DNA from: Candidatus Micrarchaeum sp.
GTDB taxonomy: Archaea; SpSt-1190; DYHY01
NCBI GenBank assembly: GCA_020723935.1
Contig: DYHY01000018.1
Coordinates: 8,586-16,747 of the forward strand
Reading direction: 5' to 3'
Length of the DNA: 8,162 nucleotides
In this document: piece after piece, positions 1-4,688 of the stretch
How positions within the stretch are numbered: the stretch's first letter is position 1
How the letters are laid out: every line of letters starts with the position of its first letter
Position numbers and translations under genes: made by a program
Notes under the pieces: model-generated
The model's database searches: none
What the model was told of the DNA's origin: nothing
The model's input: only the letters and a program-made list of their open reading frames with translations

Positions 1-513
1 CAGCTCAGGGATGGGCGCGTCATCGTGACGACGCCGCCCTACGAGAGCCTCGACCCGCCGATCAACGTGCGCCAGGCCATCCCCTCTCTTCTCTTCGCGG
101 AGGGCGGCTCGCCCACGGACGTCATCTCGCAGGCGGTCTGCGGCAAGGGGCCGGTCGTCGCGGACGGAAAAATCCATTCCTACGTCCTCACGCGCACCAA
201 GGAGGTATGGACCAGCCACCACGCGAGGACGTCGATAGGCTTCGACAGGTGGGGAACTGTCCTTGACCTCGTCGTCGTCGTCGTCAAGGAGACTCCAATC
301 CCCGGGAACGCGCCCGGGTACTGCGACGGCGTGTCGGTCGCGGGCCTCGCCGAGATACTCGGGAGGTTCGGGGTGGCTGATGCCATCTACATGGGCGGCG
401 GGGGCGAAGCGATGATGGCGATGGAGGGCAGGCAGGTCATTGGCTACATCGCGAGCGCCGACGGCGGGCCCGAGACGACGGCAAACCAGCTCGGGATAGC
501 GGCGAGCCCCTGA
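1..513 (+). CDS. Phosphodiester glycosidase (NAGPA-like) domain protein, C-terminal part
   Basis: The reading frame is open from the first base, so the 5' end lies outside the window and 170 residues are visible. The order of motifs matches the C-terminal half of the NAGPA/phosphodiester glycosidase family: a GP-V-ADGK segment, then ARTSIGFD (the family's R-T-A-[IV]-G strand), a hydrophobic strand ending in five valines encoded by GTC repeats at 271-285, a G-V-S-x-x-x-L-A-E-I-L helix, VADAIYMGGGG, and a closing ANQLGI like the family's ANALGV. Family members cleave GlcNAc-1-phosphodiesters or related sugar phosphodiesters, often outside the cell. The usual L-D-GGG-S core reads Y-M-GGGG-E here (391-408), so the acidic residue is missing and the activity is uncertain. 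The fold assignment is fairly safe; the substrate is unknown. A GTG at 25 is probably internal. A 5S rRNA gene follows. Confidence 0.6.
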   Translation, partial: QLRDGRVIVTTPPYESLDPPINVRQAIPSLLFAEGGSPTDVISQAVCGKGPVVADGKIHSYVLTRTKEVWTSHHARTSIGFDRWGTVLDLVVVVVKETPIPGNAPGYCDGVSVAGLAEILGRFGVADAIYMGGGGEAMMAMEGRQVIGYIASADGGPETTANQLGIAASP

Positions 514-532
514 AAACGGGCCAGTGGGAAAC

Positions 533-540
533 TTTATAAA
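533..540 (+). promoter_or_regulatory. TATA box of the 5S rRNA gene
   Basis: TTTATAAA lies about 25 bp before the 5' end of the 5S rRNA, the usual archaeal distance. A purine-rich GGGAAAC directly upstream fits a transcription factor B recognition element. Confidence 0.75.
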
Positions 541-560
541 CGGCCGGAAGGCACTCTGCA

Positions 561-678
561 TGTCAGCGGCCATAGGTTCCGGGCAAGACCCGTTCCCATC
601 TCGAACACGGAAGTGAATCCGGAACGCGAATGCGCGTGTACTGCCCTTCGTGGCGGGAAAACGCATAAGCTGCTGACA
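561..678 (+). rRNA. rrf: 5S ribosomal RNA
   Basis: This 118-nt stretch has the marks of archaeal 5S rRNA. The termini TGTCAGC (561-567) and GCTGACA (672-678) pair perfectly as helix I, and one more pair beyond gives a G-U wobble. The conserved loop segments CCCGTTCCCATCTCGAACACGGAAG and a late GTACTGCCC...GTGGCGGGAAAACGC block are present in the right order and spacing. The gene has its own TATA box and no 16S or 23S gene is adjacent, so it is an unlinked 5S gene, as in many archaea that lack a compact rRNA operon. The last ten bases, with the following C-rich sequence, recur imperfectly about 45 bp downstream. Confidence 0.95.
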
Positions 679-757
679 CCCGTCCCCCCCCGAGGCCAAG
701 CCCTCTGCGGAGGGCTGCTGACACCCCTCTTTCCCCCCCCTGAGGCCAAGCGCCCTC
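669..757 (+). repeat. Imperfect tandem repeat of the 5S rRNA 3' tail
   Basis: Copy 1 (669-705) starts with GCTGCTGACACCC, the last ten bases of 5S rRNA plus three, then a C-run, GAGGCCAAG and CCCTC. Copy 2 (714-757) starts with the same GCTGCTGACACCC, then a longer C/T-run, GAGGCCAAG and GCCCTC. The two differ mainly in the length of the pyrimidine run. It looks like a local duplication that included the gene's 3' terminus, or a repeated processing or termination signal. Confidence 0.75.
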
Positions 758-777
758 CTTCCCGCCTTTCGCCATCA

Positions 778-784
778 TTTTAAA
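778..784 (+). promoter_or_regulatory. TATA box of the parvulin gene
   Basis: TTTTAAA is centred 27 bp before the ATG at 808. Transcription would therefore begin at or next to the start codon, giving a leaderless mRNA. Confidence 0.55.
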
Positions 785-807
785 CCGCCGCCTCCCCCGG
801 TGCAGGC

Positions 808-1098
808 ATGCCAGGCAACAACGGGAAGGTGCGCGCAAGCCACATACTTGTCGAGAAGCAGTCCAAGGCAATAGAGCTGGCGCAGCTCATAGTGAACAAG
901 CAGAAGACCTTCGAGCAGGTGGCACTCGAGAATTCGATCTGCCCTTCCAGGAAGAGGGGCGGGGATCTGGGATGGTTCGCCCGCGGGCAGATGGTCAAGC
1001 CCTTCGAGGAGACGGCCTACAAGCTGTCGGTGGGGCAGATGACGTCCGAGCCGGTGCGCACGCAGTTCGGCTACCACATAATCAAGCGGACCGGATGA
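808..1098 (+). CDS. Parvulin-type peptidyl-prolyl cis-trans isomerase
   Basis: A 96-residue single-domain parvulin that speeds cis-trans isomerisation of peptide bonds before proline and so helps protein folding. It is close in length and sequence to the small bacterial parvulin PpiC (Par10) and to archaeal PinA-type proteins. Visible landmarks are ASHIL with His12, SICPS with Cys45, the KRGGDLGWF turn (49-57), GQMVKPFE with Met62 and Phe66, and the C-terminal TQFGYHIIK with Phe87 and His90; these are the usual active-site positions. No signal peptide or membrane segment is present, so it should act in the cytoplasm. The ATG at 808 follows its own TATA box at leaderless distance, and no longer in-frame start is better supported. 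It stands alone, with a separate promoter before the next gene. Confidence 0.95.
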   Translation: MPGNNGKVRASHILVEKQSKAIELAQLIVNKQKTFEQVALENSICPSRKRGGDLGWFARGQMVKPFEETAYKLSVGQMTSEPVRTQFGYHIIKRTG

Positions 1099-1125
1099 TT
1101 ATTCTGCATTTTAAAGTGACAAAAA

Positions 1126-1133
1126 CTTAAATA
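1126..1133 (+). promoter_or_regulatory. TATA box upstream of the 1156 gene
   Basis: CTTAAATA is preceded by the A-rich ACAAAAA and centred about 26 bp before the GTG at 1156, again a leaderless arrangement. Confidence 0.55.
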
Positions 1134-1155
1134 CGGGCGCGAGCATCTTCCGGCG

Positions 1156-1512
1156 GTGCGCGGGGTCTTCGAGCCCAGGGGCAGGCTGCTCCAGTTCGAC
1201 TATCAACGGAGCCTGTCCCCGGGCGAAGGCGCGTTCTTCGTCAAGCGCGGCGTGGGCCCCGAGCCGCCCGCCGAGGGCGCAATCCTCTATTCCGCGGAAT
1301 TCCCGCGCGGCCGCGAGCCGAGGGTGCACGTCGCCCTGCTGGATTCCAGGTATTTCCACAGGCTCTACGACGGGAGCGGGTCCACGGGCTCCGCGTTCTT
1401 CCCCCTGGCGCAGCTCAATTTCCTTGACGACGGCAGCCGCATGAACCGCGCGGAGGTCTCCGTCCTCGCGACGTCTTCCTACTCCGGTGCAGCGCCGGAG
1501 CCGGCGGGCTAG
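1156..1512 (+). CDS. Hypothetical protein (118 aa), leaderless GTG start
   Basis: I do not recognise this protein. It has 118 residues, starts at GTG 1156 and ends at TAG 1510-1512. Codon third positions are strongly G/C, as in neighbouring genes, and a TATA box at the leaderless distance supports both the frame and the start. There is no signal peptide and no clear membrane segment. The N-terminal half alternates charged and hydrophobic residues as in a small beta-rich domain (FEPRGRLLQFDY, then EGAFFVKRGVG). The middle contains VHVALLDSRYFHRLYDGSG. The last 25 residues are Ser/Ala/Pro-rich and probably disordered. It is followed after 32 bp by another orphan protein with its own weak TATA. 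A long minus-strand frame across it (1111-1869) is antisense and low in complexity. Confidence 0.65.
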   Translation: MRGVFEPRGRLLQFDYQRSLSPGEGAFFVKRGVGPEPPAEGAILYSAEFPRGREPRVHVALLDSRYFHRLYDGSGSTGSAFFPLAQLNFLDDGSRMNRAEVSVLATSSYSGAAPEPAG

Positions 1513-1522
1513 GAGATACCAG

Positions 1523-1528
1523 TTTATT
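1523..1528 (+). promoter_or_regulatory. Possible weak TATA box upstream of the 1545 gene
   Basis: TTTATT lies about 20 bp before the GTG at 1545, slightly short of the usual spacing. It is the only AT-rich element in the 32-bp gap between the two hypothetical genes. Confidence 0.35.
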
Positions 1529-1544
1529 CCTTCCCCTTCGAGCT

Positions 1545-2105
1545 GTGCGCGTAGGAGCCGCGCCCGCCGCGAAGAACGGCCCGCCGGCCCTGCCCCTTGT
1601 CTCCTCCCTGGCAGCCGGGAAGAAAAAGGGCGCCGGCTTCCTTGTCTTCGGCGCGCCCGAGCGCGTCCTACCCGTCGAATATTCCGGCTGCGTGAAGGCG
1701 GGGAGGGTGACTTACCGCGGCGAGGATCTGGAAGCCCTTGCCGGCAGCCGCGTGCTGTACGCGAGCTCCACGGGGACGCAGGTCCTCGCGGATCCGGCCA
1801 AGGCGCTGGAGAGGGAGGATGCGATCGCGCGCGCCCTTGAGGGAACTTGCCCGGTTTTCTCGTCGGCATACTTTTCCGAGGCCGGGATGGTTGCCCTGGG
1901 CGGCCCGGTGAGAGCGTTCATCTTCCCGCTCGCCGCGGAAAGGTATAGCGGGCCAGGAGGCGTCGTTTCGGACGCCCTGGTCGGCAGCGGGGCGAGGGAG
2001 GTTTCATGCGAAGGCTCGGACGCGCTGACCGCCCTGGACGCTTATCTGAGGCTCCCCCTTTGCGGAAATTCAAGAAGAAATCCTGGAATTTTACAAAAAG
2101 GATAA
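1545..2105 (+). CDS. Hypothetical protein (186 aa)
   Basis: I do not recognise this protein. It spans 186 residues from GTG 1545 to TAA 2103-2105, and the start is the first candidate after the preceding gene and its weak TATA. Codon use has the high G/C third position of the region until about residue 170. The last 14 residues (CGNSRRNPGILQKG) run into AT-rich DNA and may be a recent extension or the result of a changed stop. The sequence looks cytoplasmic and alpha/beta, with a GFLVFG strand, an acidic helix around residues 80-100 (AKALEREDAIARALEG), a VFSSAYFSEAGMVALGG segment and a VRAFIFPLA strand. No catalytic motif is clear. A T-rich terminator zone follows directly. Confidence 0.65.
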   Translation: MRVGAAPAAKNGPPALPLVSSLAAGKKKGAGFLVFGAPERVLPVEYSGCVKAGRVTYRGEDLEALAGSRVLYASSTGTQVLADPAKALEREDAIARALEGTCPVFSSAYFSEAGMVALGGPVRAFIFPLAAERYSGPGGVVSDALVGSGAREVSCEGSDALTALDAYLRLPLCGNSRRNPGILQKG

Positions 2106-2114
2106 ATAACTGTC

Positions 2115-2148
2115 TTTTTCAAGGCCATTATCTATTTTAACATTTTTT
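2115..2148 (+). terminator. Oligo-T archaeal terminator cluster
   Basis: Three T-runs (TTTTT at 2115-2119, TTTT at 2135-2138, TTTTTT at 2143-2148) lie just after the stop codon at 2105, in the most AT-rich stretch of the window. Archaeal transcription commonly ends at such oligo-T tracts without a hairpin. Confidence 0.6.
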
Positions 2149-2182
2149 AAGTAATATTTATCAGCCAAAAGAATGATAAATG

Positions 2183-2190
2183 TTTATATA
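2183..2190 (+). promoter_or_regulatory. TATA box of the 2225 gene
   Basis: TTTATATA, within TTTATATACTA, predicts a start of transcription near 2210-2214. The same 11-bp TTTATATACTA occurs in the promoter at 2797. Confidence 0.75.
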
Positions 2191-2191
2191 C

Positions 2192-2207
2192 TACTTTACA
2201 GTAAGTA
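2192..2207 (+). promoter_or_regulatory. Possible operator dyad near the transcription start
   Basis: TACTTTACAGTAAGTA forms an inverted repeat with arms TAC and TTAC on the left and GTAA and GTA on the right around a central A, with one unpaired T at 2195. It lies between the TATA box and the ribosome binding site, where a bound repressor would block transcription. The evidence is symmetry and position only. Confidence 0.25.
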
Positions 2208-2213
2208 TACATT

Positions 2214-2220
2214 AGGTGAT
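2214..2220 (+). promoter_or_regulatory. Shine-Dalgarno sequence AGGTGAT
   Basis: AGGTGAT is the exact complement of the ATCACCT common at the 16S rRNA 3' end. It lies 4 nt before ATG 2225 and 7 nt before ATG 2228. It argues against the GTG at 2216, which lies inside it. Confidence 0.7.
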
Positions 2221-2224
2221 AGCG

Positions 2225-2524
2225 ATGATGACCGAACTCTCCGCAATGAAGACGCCGCTAGTGGAATTCGAAGTGGGGCCCATCCTCGTTACCGAGGAGG
2301 CGCTCAAGGACGGGGGCTTCGAGATACACGAGGAAGGGAGGACCATCGGCATCGACGTTGAGAAGCACGGCCACAAGTACAGGTACGAGATACACGGGTG
2401 GGATCACACGAAACTCAAGCTCGCAAAGGACACTGTAGAAGGGGTGATAAGCGAGGCCGAACTGACCGGCGACTTTGCAGGTCTTGGTAGGAAGATCGCG
2501 GAGGAGCTGGCGGAGCTCGACTAG
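2225..2524 (+). CDS. Hypothetical protein (about 99 aa), small acidic
   Basis: I do not recognise this protein. The start is ATG 2225 (or 2228) because a perfect SD sequence precedes it; a GTG at 2216 falls inside that SD. About 99 residues, acidic and soluble, with no signal peptide or membrane helix. The N-terminal half alternates as in beta strands (LVEFEVGPILV, then FEIHEEGRTIGIDVE), and a HGHKYRYEIHGWDH segment is rich in His and aromatic residues and could bind a ligand or metal. The C-terminal 45 residues look helical (LAKDTVEGVISEAEL, then LGRKIAEELAELD). It has the clearest TATA plus SD signals of the left half and a possible operator, so it is probably transcribed separately and perhaps regulated. 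Confidence 0.75.
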   Translation: MMTELSAMKTPLVEFEVGPILVTEEALKDGGFEIHEEGRTIGIDVEKHGHKYRYEIHGWDHTKLKLAKDTVEGVISEAELTGDFAGLGRKIAEELAELD

Positions 2525-2770
2525 GGAGAGAATCCGTCGTCCGATCCCCGGAAAGCGCCCGGGCGGGCTGGTTCGTCCGAGTCTTGAGGGCCGGACGTGA
2601 CCCCTGCCGTCGGGGCGGCAAGTACGCGGGTGTCGGGGGCTCCCGATTGCCCTGTCGGGCTGGGAGCTTTTGGTCAGGCGGAAGGGTTTCTCCCTCGGAT
2701 GGCAGCGCGTGTGCCGGCGGCGGCGCGACCAGCAGTGGATCCGGCGCCACCACCTCGCCCCTTCGTTATG
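2525..2770 (+). other. GC-rich hairpin-dense intergenic region, possible structured RNA
   Basis: No convincing gene lies between 2525 and 2796. Instead there are at least five potential hairpins: CGTCCG 2574-2579 with CGGACG 2592-2597 (extended by GGT/ACC at 2570-2572 and 2600-2602); TGCCG 2605-2609 with CGGCA 2616-2620; a two-part stem GCTCCC 2639-2644 with GGGAGC 2662-2667 enclosing GCCC/GGGC and followed by TTTT; AGGG 2683-2686 with CCCT 2692-2695; and GGCGC 2722-2726 with GCGCC 2744-2748. GCTGGT near 2567 could also pair with ACCAGC near 2728. A GGTCAGG...GGAAGGG stretch (2672-2686) loosely recalls SRP RNA helix 8, but the spacing does not fit. No promoter directly precedes it on the plus strand, so it could be the 3' UTR of the 2225 gene or a processed RNA. 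Confidence 0.4.
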
Positions 2771-2796
2771 ATTTCGCTTTTATTCATATGGGAAGA

Positions 2797-2804
2797 TTTA
2801 TATA
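2797..2804 (+). promoter_or_regulatory. TATA box of the split small gene at 2826
   Basis: TTTATATA with upstream GGGAAGA (BRE-like) is centred 25-26 bp before ATG 2826, the leaderless spacing. It shares TTTATATACTA with the promoter at 2183. Confidence 0.75.
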
Positions 2805-2825
2805 CTAATTTTGAGTAGTGATATT

Positions 2826-2993
2826 ATGGGCGAGGCTCCCGCAGCCAAGAACTACGATGGCGCGACCGCGGCCGATTTTTCCGGGATACCTTCGGACAAG
2901 GACCTGATGCCTCGCATCTCCCCCCTGCGGGGTCTGGAAATAGATCTTCTGCAGGGCGAGGAGCGACTACGTCGCGTGGGTCCTCATGAGTAA
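2826..2993 (+). CDS. Small hypothetical protein, 5' part of an apparently frameshifted gene
   Basis: The ATG at 2826 lies at the leaderless distance from a strong TATA box; the earlier in-frame start at 2811 lies upstream of the predicted transcript start and is rejected. The frame runs 55 codons to TAA 2991-2993. Its first 46 residues (to LLQGEE, 2963) use G/C-rich third positions, but the last nine (RLRRVGPHE) do not. The +1 frame contains DYVAWVLMSNPDMD continuing in good codon usage to 3093. Omitting one base near 2964 joins the two parts into an 88-residue protein. I do not recognise the family. There is no membrane segment, and the N-terminus is Ala/Asp-rich and probably flexible. It may be a sequencing error, a real mutation or recoding. 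Confidence 0.5.
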   Translation: MGEAPAAKNYDGATAADFSGIPSDKDLMPRISPLRGLEIDLLQGEERLRRVGPHE

Positions 2994-3093
2994 CCCAGAC
3001 ATGGATCCCGAGACGGTCTTGAACCAACTGAACCAAGCGACAAATGTAAGGGCGGCCGAGGAAAGGCCGGCCCAGAAGAAGTACATAAACTAG
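2986..3093 (+). CDS. Small hypothetical protein, 3' part of the frameshifted gene
   Basis: A 35-codon frame from ATG 2986 to TAG 3091-3093, starting before the upstream frame ends. It is in the +1 frame relative to the 2826 gene, and that frame stays open back to a TAG at 2941-2943, so readable sequence begins well before its ATG (DYVAWVL precedes MSNPDMD). No good SD lies before ATG 2986, which argues against an independent gene and for the C-terminal part of an 88-residue product. The peptide is polar, with a likely helix at PETVLNQLNQAT and a basic end QKKYIN. Confidence 0.45.
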   Translation: MSNPDMDPETVLNQLNQATNVRAAEERPAQKKYIN

Positions 3094-3116
3094 ACCACTG
3101 CCCTGACTAGGAATCC

Positions 3117-3125
3117 TTTTTTTAA
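3117..3125 (+). promoter_or_regulatory. T-run/TATA-like element before the glycosyltransferase
   Basis: TTTTTTTAA lies 24 bp after the stop at 3093 and is centred about 28 bp before ATG 3149. It could end transcription of the small gene and also act as the TATA box for a leaderless glycosyltransferase mRNA. Confidence 0.45.
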
Positions 3126-3148
3126 CGGGAGCTTGGGCTCTAGCGCCG

Positions 3149-3847
3149 ATGATGCGCGCCTGCGTCGTCCTGCCAGCGATGTCGGAGGAAGAGAACCTAG
3201 CGATGCTGTTGCCGGCCCTTTCAAGGCTTCCGCAGGTCTCCGGGATACTCGTCTGCAGCTTCGGCCCGGACGGCGCGACCGCAAGGCTGCTAGCAGGATT
3301 CCCGCGCGCGCGCCTAGTGCGCGTCCCGCAGGGGGGCCTGGGCCCAGCAATACTTGCCGGCATGCGGGCCGCCCTCCGAAGGGGGCCTACGGTCACGATG
3401 GACGCCGACATCTCGCACTCCCCGCAGGACCTGGAGAGGCTGCTATGGATCTTCTCCAGGGAGAAGCAAGACGTCCTCCTCGGCTCGCGCTACGCGCCGG
3501 GCGGAAGGATCGTCGGCTGGGACGCCTTCAGGCACTTCCTCTCGCGGGCCGCAAACTCCCTCGCGCGCCTGGCACTGCGCTCGGAAGCGCGCGATCTCAC
3601 GGGCGGCTTCAGGGTCTATTCCCCGCGGGCCGTGCGCGCGATCCTGAAGACTGCCTGGAAGCTCCCTTCCCACGCATATTCGTTCCAGCTCTCCTCCCTC
3701 GCGCTGTGCGAGCGCTCGGGCCTGCGCGTCGCCGAGGCGCCAATAACCTTCCGCGAGAGGGTGCACGGGGAATCAAAAACTTTCTCGTTCCGCGGAATGG
3801 CGATGTTCGCGGGGACGCTACTGCGCCTGGCCGCGCGCAGGGATTAG
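3149..3847 (+). CDS. GT2 family glycosyltransferase, dolichyl-phosphate mannosyltransferase (Dpm1)-like
   Basis: A 232-residue protein with the Dpm1-like GT2 fold along its whole length. Such enzymes move a sugar from a nucleotide sugar (GDP-mannose in the best-known cases) to a membrane polyprenyl phosphate, supplying N-glycan or lipid glycosylation. Matching landmarks are PAMSEEEN at 9-16 (family PTYNEREN), GGLGPAILAG (62-71), the metal-binding DAD at 85-87 in MDADISHSP, LLGSRYAPGG (110-119), VGWDAFRHFLSR (122-133), ARDLTGGFRVY (147-157), and FRERVHGESK (201-210). The early acidic motif (VVDD-S-DGT in the family) reads VCSFGPDG (35-42) and lacks the aspartates that contact the nucleotide base. 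There is no C-terminal membrane domain, so it is the soluble Dpm1 type. The start could be ATG 3149 or 3152. The gene converges on the YkgJ gene with one base between the stops. Confidence 0.85.
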   Translation: MMRACVVLPAMSEEENLAMLLPALSRLPQVSGILVCSFGPDGATARLLAGFPRARLVRVPQGGLGPAILAGMRAALRRGPTVTMDADISHSPQDLERLLWIFSREKQDVLLGSRYAPGGRIVGWDAFRHFLSRAANSLARLALRSEARDLTGGFRVYSPRAVRAILKTAWKLPSHAYSFQLSSLALCERSGLRVAEAPITFRERVHGESKTFSFRGMAMFAGTLLRLAARRD

Positions 3848-3848
3848 G

Positions 3849-4673
3849 CTAGGCCAGGTCCGCTTCGAAGGAGAATTTCTTCCTCGAGCCGGAAATCCAT
3901 TCCGGGAGCTCGCTTTCGGCGAGCTCGATCGTCGCCGCCAGCTCGCTCTTCGAGATGATCCCCTCGCGCTCGAGGAAGTATGAGAGCCGGATCGGCCTTC
4001 GCGCGGCCCGCGCGAGCTCGCCCTTGGTCTTCGTCGTCTTCGCGAAGAAACCCACCTTCCTCATCTTCCTCGCGATGGCTCCGAGGAGGAGGAAATGCAG
4101 GTCGTAGCGGATCTTCCCGATGTAGGCGTCTCCGAACGTGCGGAAAGCCGTCGAATGGATGTCCTCGAAGGCAAGGAGCCTCCTCGGTGCCGGCCGCAGG
4201 TCCTTGGAGCAGCCGCACTGGACGGAATATTCGACCGGGAAATACCTCCCGCTCCTCTCGCCCGCTATGAAGCTCTCGTCGGCCGAGAGGGGGAAGCGCC
4301 TGCAGACGAGGGGCCGCGCGGGATAGATGCCGCACAGGCCGCCCTTCTTCGTGAGGAACGGGCAGGCCATGCTGTGGATGTTCCAGGTCACCGCGACGCA
4401 TTCGCCCCCCTCCTTCCTCGTGAAGGCCACGTGCCAGGGGACGAGTTTCTTGGCTAGCCTTGCCTTCTTCTCCCTGGCAAGCGCCCGCAGGCCGCCCACC
4501 TCCCAGTCGAAAAGGCCGACGCCGCCGAGGCTCTGCACCTTCCCGACCTTGTGGACGTAGCCGGAGCTCTTCGTCTTGTCATCCTCCCAGAATTCCCGCG
4601 GCGGGGCCACAGGTATCAGCCTAGTGCAGCACTCGCCCGTGCCCCTGCAGCTGAAAACGCGTTCCGTGCGCAT
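3849..4673 (-). CDS. YkgJ family cysteine cluster protein
   Basis: A 274-residue protein from ATG 4673; a TTG one codon earlier is the only near alternative. It carries the cysteine cluster of the YkgJ (CxxCxxCC) family, thought to bind zinc or an iron-sulfur centre: Cys9 and Cys15-Cys16 in SCRGTGECC, Cys104 in ACPFL, Cys114 in LCGIYPARP, Cys124 in VCRRFPL, and a later QCGC pair (Cys153, Cys155). The CGIYxxRPxxCRxFP signature is typical of the family. After about residue 160 the chain is basic and helical, longer than minimal family members, and ends in a charged tail. The reaction is unknown for the whole family. It starts 15 bp after the nnrD stop, so the two are surely co-transcribed, which is weak context for a metabolic or repair role. 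Confidence 0.85.
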   Translation of the reverse strand: MRTERVFSCRGTGECCTRLIPVAPPREFWEDDKTKSSGYVHKVGKVQSLGGVGLFDWEVGGLRALAREKKARLAKKLVPWHVAFTRKEGGECVAVTWNIHSMACPFLTKKGGLCGIYPARPLVCRRFPLSADESFIAGERSGRYFPVEYSVQCGCSKDLRPAPRRLLAFEDIHSTAFRTFGDAYIGKIRYDLHFLLLGAIARKMRKVGFFAKTTKTKGELARAARRPIRLSYFLEREGIISKSELAATIELAESELPEWISGSRKKFSFEADLA

Positions 4674-4688
4674 CAAGGGCCCTATGCC

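Noticed and set aside
271-285. GTC trinucleotide repeat
   Set aside because: Five GTC codons encode a Val run in a beta strand of the glycosidase domain, where hydrophobic residues are expected; too short to indicate an unstable repeat.
1111-1869. 252-residue minus-strand open frame
   Set aside because: Arg/Pro-rich, low-complexity translation antisense to two plus-strand genes that have better codon bias and promoters.
2672-2707. SRP RNA helix 8 (GGTCAGG...GGAAGGG...GGCAGC)
   Set aside because: The spacing between the two loop strands is about 22 nt rather than about 10, the intervening bases do not form the expected stem with a GNAR tetraloop, and no pairing of 5' and 3' ends was found.
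2584-2818. Two overlapping plus-strand frames of 73-74 residues
   Set aside because: They run through the hairpin-rich region and into the promoter of the next gene, have unusual composition, and lack a promoter or SD.
3133-3852. 239-residue plus-strand frame overlapping the glycosyltransferase
   Set aside because: Arg/Pro/Gly-rich shadow of the 3149-3847 gene, which carries intact GT2 motifs.
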